Source of the DNA: Tubulanus polymorphus
Lineage: Eukaryota > Nemertea > Palaeonemertea > Tubulaniformes > Tubulanidae
DNA length: 64,000 bases
Reading direction: 5' to 3'
NCBI RefSeq assembly: GCF_964204645.1
Contig: NC_134031.1
Location: forward strand, 11,072,501-11,136,500
Under the pieces are notes generated by a model. The model was not told the origin of the DNA. It saw only the letters and a list, made by a program, of their open reading frames with translations, and ran no database searches. How positions within the stretch are numbered: position 1 is the first letter of the stretch; each line of letters begins with the position of its first letter. A program made the position numbers and the translations under genes. Positions 53,214 through 62,586 of the stretch are shown here, piece by piece.

Positions 53214-56200
53214 TAATCATAAGGTAATGTTTTTATACCATCATCTGAAATATGTCTTTTATCATCAAATGGATTCAAACTAGTTTTTTCAACTTCATTA
53301 ATGTACATCTCGTGATCTTCTGATCTTAAACAATTCATTTTATGTTTCATTACAATTGAGTTATATAACACATTTATATAATCTTGAAATTCTATGTGTT
53401 TATCAACCACATGCTTTGTTATTCCTTTTAATTTTTTAGCTTCATGGTCTTTTGTTCTATAACTATACATTTTACTTCTAATCCCAACAAATTCAATCAT
53501 TTCATCACCCCCTAATTCATCTTTAAATTTACCAGGAATCTTTTTATTATCATTGCTAAATAATTCATGATCTTTGGGATAATTGCTAAAATAAAAATGA
53601 TGTTTTAATGTTTTTAAGTCTTTTGTTATGTCATTTGTCTTGATTTTTAGTATGTAACTGTCAGTATTGAACGCAATTAATGGAAATCCACAGTTAAATG
53701 TACCATCTTCAGTTGATAAATCATAAACATAATCTGTTGGGTTATATATTTTAAATAAATCTTTAACTTCTTCTGTTAACTCATTTTCTACATGGCTTAA
53801 ATTAAAGCAATTTGGTTTAGATTTAATCAATCCAATATTCATATTAAAACCTAATGAATTACATAATATATTCAATCCTGATATAGCAACCTTTCTTTTT
53901 TGAGCTAAAGATATTGTTTTGCGGTTTTTGAAACTTTTTGAACTATCTGCAGCATAGAATCCAATGAAGAACCATTTTCTTAAATTATTTTTTGCATTTA
54001 ATACATAATCTGGAACTATCTTTTCTTTTGTTGAAGTATTACTTTTCACTATTGCATGAATATAGAATTCATCATTATATTTTGTAGCAAAATCTTTAGG
54101 ATTATTTACAAATATTCTATAAACCGCGGATGATTTCATATGATCCACGATCCTAAATGTTTTATGTGAATAAACTTCTTCGCAGAATTTCTTTATTCTT
54201 TCTAATAATTTCAAATCTTGATTGCATAAATACCAACGATATTGAGTGCGATTAACATATTTATACACACCTGCTGAACCATCACCCATGAAAAATCCTT
54301 TGATAAAATATTCTTTTTCTTCTAATGTTTCAGGTTCTATATTATAAATATTATCAATAATTTCATCGAATGACATATGATTCATTCTTTGGAAAAATCT
54401 TTTATGTAATAATTCATCTCCAATTTTTATATCAGTTGGTTTTATTTCATCACCATTTCGTTTAATTAACTATGATCTTCTGTAACATCCAAAAACCCTA
54501 ATTTAGTTCTAACTCTATAGATTTGCTTATTTGTTTCATGTCTAATAATATTCTTTAATTTTTTCCATCCATTTCTTGTCCAAACATCTATTAATTCATT
54601 TATTTGTATTAATTCTTTTTCACCATACGAAATATAACATTCATTTTGTTTTGGAATTATTTCTGAAATTCTTCTTATCAATATTTTATCATTACATTTT
54701 AATGATATTGGGGTGGCAGCTGGTTCAGAATCAAAATATAATATTTCAATATGCTTTTCCCCAAAAAGTGGTTGCAAAACATTATAATAAAAATCATACA
54801 TTAATAATTTTGATACTTCTAAAACAGTTGAACCAATGAATATAGGTTTATTAAATTTCATTGACGTTCTTTTTAATTTAACTGCTGTTAAATAATCTTC
54901 AAATCTTTTATTTCCTAAATGTCTAGGACTTGATTGTAAATGTCTTAATCTTTCAGAATTATTTACTAATTCAATATCATTTCTATTTCTAATATTTTCA
55001 CATGTTTTACCATAAAAACTATTATTCATTAATTTGAAGAAATCTTTTTCAAAATCTGTTTTAGATATTGTTCTCTGTTGAGTATTGAAATCAATATATT
55101 TTTCTAACCACTTCGATTGATTAAATTCAATATATCTATGCACTTTCTTTAATTTCATTCCTTGTTTTAGATAAAATTTTAACATTCTATAATGAACGAT
55201 ATTATTGTATTTATTATTTTGAGTAAGTATTAATTTTTCTGTAAAAACATATCTTTCGGTTTTATTTTCTTCTGGTATTCACTTAAATAACTATCATCTA
55301 CGGTTAAATGTTCTGGGCAATAAGGTAAGTTTCTTGTTTTAAACTTTATATTTTCAGGATATTCTAAATCAACTACGAAGAAATAACCAATTGGTGCTTC
55401 ATTTTTTAAACTCGCAATTGCGCTTTCCCAATCAGTTTTATCATCATTTTCAACTTCTGTTAATATAAAATTTTTATATGGTTGAGGTTGCATCATTGCC
55501 CAACCATATAAATTATTGGCGTCAATATATAATAATTTATATTCATCATTTGCTTTAAAATATCTTTCTCCCATAACACCACTAATTCCACCTCTAATTG
55601 ATTTTTTCAAATAATAAAACCATATCTGGTTCTTTTAATAAATCTAATTCTACATTTGTATATTTTAAACCACATTGCCAGGTTAAACCAGGACTAGAGT
55701 AGCAATAACAAGGATCAACATTAAAATGATTCAAATTAACTTCTCTAAATTTTTCAAATATGTCAGCCAATATCATAACATCTGATTTTAAATATAAATC
55801 AACTAATTCACCATGATTTTTCATCTTAAAATGGTTCCAAATATTTAATGTTCTATTAAACACTTCATCTTTCACATACTCCTCTTTTAATTGATCATAA
55901 AATTGATCTTTCAATAATTTTGTTACATTAAAATCATCATGTGTTTTATAAAATGAATAAGGAATTGCGCCTTTATATCTCAATAATTCAAAATCTTGTT
56001 CATTTGGATAATAATGTCGAGTTATTATAAAATCATTATCAACTAAACTTTTTGATAAATTATCTAATGAACTTGCTAGAAATCTATAAGAATCTAAAAA
56101 TCTAATGCAACCAAATTGAAATGAAATATAATTTTCAGATGTTTTAGCTAATAGTTTAAAATCATATTTTCTTACATTTACACCATTCATAGCATTATAT

Positions 56201-58270
56201 TCTTCTATTTCTTGATTAATTGTGCCCAATTTTCCTGATAATTGTTTTATAAATAGATGGGTATCATAGCCTGATAAATTATGAAATAATATTGGTACGA
56301 AATTAACTTTCTTAGCTTGTAAATTGCAATCTTCATGAGCAGCTCCACGATATTTTGAATTTAAATGATCATGATCTCTAACTTTTTTATCAAATGAATA
56401 AAAACGTTTTTCACAATAACAACAATGAGTTGCATAATTAAAATCAATTTCATCTTCTTTTGTCATAACTATTCTTTTATTTTTGTTTAATAATTTTGCA
56501 AAATCACTTTCTAATTATTTTGTTACAAAAATTATTAACTACATCTTCACCTCTAAAAGAAATATATTGACTTTGATATAATTCAGGATAATTTGATTTT
56601 ATATAAATTCCATAAGCAGCAGCTCTTTGATGAACTTTTTTAATTGTGTTTATAATTGGTGGATCTTGTGTTGTGTCTTCATTTAATTCATTTCCTTTTA
56701 TCCATTGATTTTAATAATTGCTTTTTGTTATATATTTCTTTTCTATCTTGATCAGTTAATTCTTTATTCAACGATTCAAAATCCCCATAAATTACAAATG
56801 GAACAATATTCTTAAATTTATGATTAGTAAATTTCAATTTATAATCTTTTTCTGTTGGCATTATTAATTTACAAAAATCTTTATTATCTCATAATTCTTT
56901 ATGTTTTAGTATAGCATTCTCAGTTCTAAATTTAGATAAACATTTTCTACATAGATACATTTTATGACTGTTAAAATCACTTTCTGTTCTAAAGAATAAA
57001 TCAATTTGTTTTAACCACATATAATGTTCCTTTTCATCTTTTTTGTAATATAACAAATCTATAGCATTTTCATCATAATAATATTCTGTTAAATATAAAG
57101 CTTCCAATGTACAATCTTTAATATTTTCACCTTTTGTCTCTGGTAATTGCATTAATTCGAATACATTTATTTTTAACTTATTAACTTTTTCTATTTTGGG
57201 TATCATTTTTATAGTTACTGGATATTGATCAATTTTATATAATGTTTCATATTTCCGGTAATTTGTTATTCTAAATCTATGATTAATATCTTCTGTTGGA
57301 TGTAAGCAACTAATAATTGACCATAGAAAACATTTATTATCTTCATTTTGAACATTTATTACTGCTTTTGTTGTAAATGGTAATTTAATATAAGATGATG
57401 CTTTAATATCCTTTTCTGTTATAAAGTTTGTATCATTTTTAAACATTTTATTACTTTTTGATGTTTTATTTCTTTTTGTATTATAAACATTTAAATCTAA
57501 ATATATAATTTCATTTAATGATAAACCAGAACCCTCAAAATGAATTTCTTCAATATGACGTTTAAATTAATTAAATATTTTTTCTAACTTCTCTTTTATT
57601 TGTGTTTTTGAAATTATTTCTTCAGAGAGTGTTTGAATATTATAATCCATTTTTTAAAAAAAAAACTTACTTTCCCAGAGATACTAATTTTTGGATATTC
57701 AACATCTGTTATCAAATCTAGTATTTTTTCTATTATTTCATTAAATTTACTATAATCTTCTATTGTTATACCTTTAAAAAATCTAAATATAATAGCTGCA
57801 GGACCACTTTTACTATGTAATGTTTCTAAAATTTCAATTGTATCTATTATTTCAAGAGTATCGATATAATTTCTAACATTTTCAATGTAGGGTTTATTTG
57901 AAATGGATTTAGTTTTTGAAGTTGGTTTTTTTACTTTTTGAGGTTTATCATCGAAATAATCTTTTCCTAAAACATTATTACTCAAATTTTGATGGTGTTT
58001 TTGTGATTCGAGATGTCTATTATAATTCCTTTTTACTATAAATTCATTACAAAGTTCACATTTTATTTCATCCACATTCATATTTTCTAATCGTTCTTTT
58101 CTTTCATTGGAATTTTCTGAAGTTTCAAAATCTATAACATTTTTTATATGATTTGAAGATTTTTCATGTTTAGATTTATTAGATTTATCGATGTATTGTT
58201 TACAATATGGACAATAATATTGATTTTTATTAACATTATTGTTTTCTGGCTGATGTTCATTCTCCCCCAT
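53210..58270 (-). pseudogene. polB: Protein-primed family-B DNA polymerase with intein, several breaks (copy H)
   Basis: N-terminal zinc fingers (CPYCKQYI...H; CELCNEFI...HLESQKHH), the CFLWSIISCLHP region, Exo I (YGDFES), Exo II (HNLSGYDTHLF), Exo III (YLKSDVMILADIFEKF), motif A (IDANNLYGWAM), motif B (LMNNSFYGKTCEN), then motif C split by an intein after YFD. About 1,240 residues without the intein. Breaks lie at about 57,600-57,450, 56,890-56,470, 55,600, 55,230-55,185 and 54,470. Start TATAAATGG lies just inside the right terminus. Family role: protein-primed replication of the linear element. Confidence 0.9.
53666..54729 (-). other. Intein with LAGLIDADG homing endonuclease inside PolB motif C
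   Basis: An extra in-frame segment of about 355 codons lies exactly between Asp and Thr of YFD-TDS. It starts with Ser and has a splicing block B (LDVTEDHS). Two LAGLIDADG helices (FIKGFFMGDGSAG and WFFIGFYAADSSK) follow, with block F (YDLSTEDGTFNC) and a C-terminal LIAFN before Thr as the next extein residue. One base is missing near 54,466, breaking the frame just after block B. Copies A and B have uninterrupted motif C. Family-B inteins at this site are known in giant virus polymerases. Confidence 0.88.
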
Positions 58271-58282
58271 TTATAAGGAAAA

Positions 58283-58338
58283 AAAATTACTTGTGGTGAT
58301 GAGCGCTAGTACTCTGAAAACGCCATCTTCTAATTACT
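58283..58338 (-). repeat. Right terminal inverted repeat of copy H
   Basis: Read inward it runs AGTAATTAGAAGATGGCGTT then CAGAGTACTAG and CTCATCACCACAAG, matching 42,218-42,275 with small differences. Followed outward by AATATT, the duplicated target. Confidence 0.85.
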
Positions 58339-58344
58339 AATATT

Positions 58345-58505
58345 ACCTTCTTTTTTTGTTTCAATATTCTTTTCTATTTTATTTATTCCATATATTGATT
58401 ATAGAATTCTCCAAAATACTTACTATATTCATCATAAGGTATTATATAATATATATCTGATGTAATTTCTCTTGGACTTTGTATTTCATATATTCCTCCT
58501 TCCAT
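58345..58505 (-). pseudogene. Repeat-rich charged protein, N-terminal part (copy L/O), split by copy H
   Basis: Reads GGIYEIQSP, DIYYIIPYDEYSKYFGEFYN and IEKNIETKKE, matching the N-terminus of 60617-61084. Its sequence continues at 42,217 once copy H is excluded. Start in TAATAAATGG. Confidence 0.85.
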
Positions 58506-58537
58506 TTATTATAGAATTTTTTATTAAAATTAAAATT

Positions 58538-59035
58538 TTAATACATAACACTATTCAATTGAGAATTTACAAGATTTAATTGCGCGTCAGATATAATATA
58601 GACGTGCATTTTGTAATTTAAACCTCCTTTTTTCTTTTTCATGAATAATTGTATTTCATCTTTAGTATTCTGTAATTTTTTCCCAGAACCATGTAATAAG
58701 TTATCTTCAGTCGTTCTAAAATCTAACCATAATGCGTATTTATTACCGGTATGATAATCAATTTGATTAATATTACAATTTTCAGATGATTTATTTTTTT
58801 CATTCATAAAATGTTTTCTAATTTCTGGCCACTGATCAATCATTCTCATTCCTTGGCAAAATATCTTATTTGCTATGCCTTTTCTAGTTATTTCTACTTT
58901 TGATATTTCCGGATTATAATAATTACCAATATTTATTGCGCCATTAGAATATGTAGCAATTGTATAAAATTTAAATACGCCTTTAATAGATATCCTTGGG
59001 AAGTTAATAATCCCATTAATTATTTCATCATTCGC
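58538..59035 (-). pseudogene. mcp: Major capsid protein, C-terminal part (copy O)
   Basis: Open for the last 103 codons (MRMIDQWPEIRKHFMNEK, YALWLDFRTTEDNLLHGSGK, MHVYIISDAQLNLVNSQL). Upstream codons to about 59,035 match MCP copies H and P with shifts. It then joins a 30-bp fragment of the integrase-ATPase junction (59,039-59,070). It precedes the repeat-rich gene, the same order as in copy P. Confidence 0.85.
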
Positions 59036-59081
59036 ATAAAATTAAAAGAATAAATGAATAAAGATTCATCAATATGTATAG

Positions 59082-59830
59082 GAAATTAATCTTTTTCATT
59101 TTCATATTTTTCTTTAAGCTTATTATATTCAAACAATATATTCCTTTTCATTGATATTGGTATAATTCCTAATTGATTCCCGAGTTTATATTTATTGAAT
59201 GTTTCTCTTGAAAATATTTTTGGAATATAATTTTCGATTTCATTTTTAGATGGATGTTTATTTAAAAATTATCTAAAATCATCATATTTAAGGTCAAATA
59301 AGTTCATCGCATAAGTTACATTTGGTTTAAAGTTGTCTAACTTTTTCAATACGGTAACTATATCATTTCTCGAGAAGTAATCTATAAATGTTTTTCTATA
59401 CCACCGATAATCTGATATATTCATTTTATTGAATTTTGGATTTATGATTAATCGATTTTCTATTACATTATCTGTACCTATATGTTTAATCGAGTATCTA
59501 TGATTCAATTGTTTATCATATATTACATATTCTCTACATTTTTTCACACCAAGATTTAAATACGTGTATTGCATGGACTGAATCATTTCCACCTTTTGTT
59601 TTTAATCTATAATGTTTTGACCAATTAGCCTTTGTTATACATTCATTACAGAAGGTGCAATAATTTTGATCTTCTTTGCATTTATCTTTATATATATTAG
59701 CATACGTTTTTACTAATTGTAAAATATGTTCAGCTTTTTTGATATGAAATAAATAATAACTATAATTATTAAATCTTCTTCACAATACATGCATCTAATG
59801 ATATCTTTTGGTTTAACATTTGATTTTCAT
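59082..59830 (-). pseudogene. Unrecognised viral-like gene with a C-terminal or N-terminal zinc motif, broken
   Basis: AT-rich minus-strand coding sequence with a 107-codon open part (59269-59592: YLNLGVKKCREYVIYDKQLN, then MNISDYRWYRKTFIDYFSR) and a continuation to 59,082 (HPSKNEIENYIPKIFSRETF). Upstream of 59,600 the codons include CMYCEEDL and YCTFCNECITKANWSKHYR, a possible zinc ribbon or C2H2 finger. No homologue exists elsewhere in the window and I do not recognise a family. Composition fits a viral gene. Confidence 0.45.
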
Positions 59831-60575
59831 GGGCTCGCATGCTTGCAAGCCCATATTGCTATCACACGGATTGATAACTTGCTTGGGGAGTCGATAACTT
59901 TCGTTAGAAACTTACTTGGGCTCTGATATTTACACATATTTAATGCACTAATAAAATCTAGGTTCCTTTCGTATATTGGCTAGATCGGTTGTCGTTTTCA
60001 TTTTTTTTATGATTTTGTTTCATCGTTTTTGTTATTTCAGCAGCGCATACCAACCTTGGTTGAGCGTGCGTGATCAGTCTTGAAATTGGTATTCATGCGC
60101 GGCATAGTGCTGCCGACGATTCAATTCATTCTTTATTGACAACTAAAATTTCACAATAAAACATTTACTTTCACGTTTGTAAATAATTCTTTTAATTTTC
60201 TTTTGCTTTCATTGGGCGCTTGCTTTAGCGGCCATGTGAAAAATCTCTGTATGAACATTTATGTTTTTCAGTATAAATATCTGAAACTTAAAAACCGCTT
60301 TTCTGTAAAATAAATTCTGAATTGAATTGAAGACTGGTTGCCTGTCTCCAAAGAGCCAGGGGGCAGTAGTCTATGGTGGCAATAAAATTTATCGGATGAT
60401 CGTAGTGGATTGTCATTTGAAGGAAATGCAACTTATTCTTGCTTAATGTCTTTAATATTTTAAAAAGAAAAATCTTGGTTCCTATCTATTTTCGTGTTCG
60501 CTTCTCTTCCACTTGGTCCACGTCTACAATAAAACCATTCCGATTCCCTGTCCCCGTGTGTAACATTTTATGTAA
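59831..60575. other. Non-viral spacer, nothing coding recognised
   Basis: Mixed composition. A short hairpin GGGCTCGC...GCAAGCCC lies at 59,830-59,851, and AAATAAATTCTGAATTGAATTGA near 60,308-60,330 resembles a LINE tail. No genes. Confidence 0.45.
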
Positions 60576-60593
60576 CGATGTAAGACAACATCG
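60576..60593. terminator. Hairpin downstream of the repeat-rich gene (copy P)
   Basis: CGATGT-AAGACA-ACATCG, perfect 6-bp stem. The same hairpin with flanking GATCTCTTAGCT stands at 41,921-41,938 after the same gene. Viral homology ends at about this point. Function inferred from position. Confidence 0.5.
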
Positions 60594-60616
60594 ATCTCTT
60601 AGCTCTTAAAGATTAA

Positions 60617-61084
60617 TCAGTTCAAAGTTCGATTAATTCTACTACAGAAATACAAAACCAACAAGCCAGCTTTCAGTACAACCATGTCAGCAGGCCCGTT
60701 TTTAGAATTTCTTTCTTGTTCTATTTTATAGTTAGAGGTAGATTCTGTTACATCTTCTTTTTTTGTTTCAACATTATCTTCTATTTTAGGTTCAACATTA
60801 TTTTCTATTTTTGTATCAATATTATTTTCTATTTTAGTATCAATATTATTTTCTATTTTTGTTTCAAAATTATCTTCTATTTTAGATTCAACATTATCTT
60901 CTATTTTAGATTCAATATTATCTTCTTTTTTTGTTTCAATATTCTTTTCTATTTTATTAATCCTATATTTGAATTGATTATAGAATTCTCCAAAATACTT
61001 ACTATATTCATCATAAGGTATTATATAATATATATCTGATGTCATTTCACTTGGACTTTGTATTTCATATATTCCTCCTTCCAT
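60617..61084 (-). CDS. Repeat-rich charged protein, 155 aa, intact (copy P)
   Basis: N-terminal 45 residues (GGIYEIQSPSEMTSDIYYII, YDEYSKYFGEFYNQF) are followed by about nine tandem 8-residue repeats of the type ESKIEDNV/DTKIENNI (residues about 47-120), then a hydrophobic C-terminal segment (ADMVVLKAGLLVLYFCSRI). The repeats would make a long charged helix or fibre-like stalk. It immediately follows MCP in copies P and O. A structural or attachment role is a guess. Start TAATAAATGG. Confidence 0.75.
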   Translation of the reverse strand: MEGGIYEIQSPSEMTSDIYYIIPYDEYSKYFGEFYNQFKYRINKIEKNIETKKEDNIESKIEDNVESKIEDNFETKIENNIDTKIENNIDTKIENNVEPKIEDNVETKKEDVTESTSNYKIEQERNSKNGPADMVVLKAGLLVLYFCSRINRTLN

Positions 61085-61116
61085 TTATTATAGAATTTTT
61101 TATTAAAATTAAAATT

Positions 61117-61969
61117 TTAATACATAACACTATTAAATTGAGAATTTACACACTTTAATTGCGCGTCAGATATGATATGAATGTGCATTTTGTAATTTAA
61201 ACCTCCTCTTTTCTTTTTCATGAATAATTGTATTCCATCTTTAGCGTTCTGTAATTTTTTCCCAGAACCATGTAATAAGATATCTTCAGTTGTTCTAAAA
61301 TCTAACCATAATGCGTATTTATTACCGGTATGATAATCAATTTGATTAATATTACAATTTTCAGATGATTTATTTTTTTCATTCATAAAATGTTTACTAA
61401 TTTCTGGCCACTGATCAACCATTCTCATTCCTTGGCAAAATAACTTATTTGCTATGCCTTTTCTAGTTATTTCTACTTTTGATATTTCCGGATTATAATA
61501 ATTATCAATATTTATTGTGCCATTAGAATATGTAGCAATTGTAAAAAATATTAATACGCCTTTAATAGATCTCCTTGGGAAGTTAATATTCTCATTAATT
61601 ATTTCATCATTCGCATTAATAGTTACAATTTTAAATTTTTCAATATAATCATATAATAATGAAAATCCTCTATTATATTGAGTTTGAATTATAATTGAAA
61701 TATTTTTATCAGTTACTGTGTCATACTCTAAACATATATTCGATAATTTATAACCTATTTCTTTAACAACGCTAGATAATACAATTTCATTAACAGGAGC
61801 AAATGTTATTTCGAATATAATATCTTCTTGAATTGCATATTTATATAAAGGCGCATTATTATTTATCAATTCAAAATCTTATGGAATTTTATATTTGCTT
61901 CCATAAATCTTTTTTTAACAAATTATCTGTAGCATTAGTTACTACTGCATTATTAGCTTCTGATCTTAA
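61117..61969 (-). pseudogene. mcp: Major capsid protein, C-terminal two thirds (copy P)
   Basis: Open for 250 codons (61,117-61,869) with YAIQEDIIFEITFAPVNEIV, SNICLEYDTV, FPRRSIKGVLIFF, NPEISKVEITRKG, YALWLDFRTTEDILLHGSGK. A shift near 61,870-61,915 precedes further MCP codons up to 61,969, where the 615-bp dispersed repeat begins. About 85 percent like copy H, closer to copy O. Confidence 0.87.
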
Positions 61970-62586
61970 TTAGGGTTTTCTGACTTTCGTCGAAAACCCT
62001 TTTGTAATTCTGTTGATTGTTATTATTATTATTTACATATTTTCCACTTTTTTTCGCACATAAAATTCATCTTCTATCAGATTCGACAACTAACTGCTTC
62101 TAATTGAAATGTGAAATTCTGATAGTAATATAACACGCATTCGCTCCGCGTAGATTATATCTATGCACTCTCCGTCCTATTTTAAACTTAAAATTACTTA
62201 CTGAAAGATAACACCGGATGATAGTAACAATCGCGACTCGCCCTGTCGGTTACTCCCACTAACGATAAAAACAGCGTCCTGTCCTGTGGCATGGTGGATA
62301 AAGTGATGACTCCCAACTGAGAGGTCGAGGGTTCGAATCCTAGTGAAACCATGCATTATCACAGTGCACGGCGCGCAACAATTGTTTTATTAATGAAACA
62401 ACATGGTGGATGGTTGAAATCATTTTCGGCTTAAATCTATCGCGAGTTTTAGGACTTTAATGAATTTCACGAAACCATGATTTCTAAAATGAGTCAATTG
62501 ATTAATTCTATTCGTAAATCAATTTACGTTGGCTACATTTCCTGAAGATTTCGGGGTCAAATCAACGTGATATGGACAGAAATTGT
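61970..62586 (-). repeat. 615-bp dispersed repeat with hairpin and tRNA-like core, copy 2
   Basis: Inverted copy of 39254-39868. Hairpin and CTAA end lie at 61,970, directly abutting MCP sequence. The tRNA-like segment is at about 62,283-62,350 (A-box-like TGGCATGGTGG; B box GGTTCGAATCC). Between hairpin and tRNA-like part lies (ATT)n near 62,018-62,034. Confidence 0.65.

Larger units (their letters stand above)
42218..58338 (-). mobile_element. Nearly complete Polinton/Maverick element, copy H (16.1 kb)
   Basis: Inverted termini (AGTAATTAGAAGATGGCG read inward from the right, with AA in place of AG at the left) and a perfect 6-bp target duplication AATATT (42,212-42,217 and 58,339-58,344) are the Polinton signature. 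Genes from right to left on the minus strand: PolB with intein, minor capsid, six small or medium structural genes, MCP, integrase, ATPase, 200-aa gene, basic membrane gene. One zinc-protein gene runs on the plus strand. Several genes carry stops or shifts, so the copy is no longer active. It is inserted in a gene of an older Polinton. Confidence 0.95.

Noticed and set aside
60716-61039. Phe/Ile-rich 107-codon ORF on the plus strand
   Set aside because: It is the exact antisense of the tandem repeats of the repeat-rich gene at 60617-61084.
62283-62350. tRNA gene suggested by clear A and B boxes
   Set aside because: The arms do not fold into a full cloverleaf and the segment lies in a dispersed repeat with another copy at 39,490-39,560; better explained as tRNA-derived repeat sequence.
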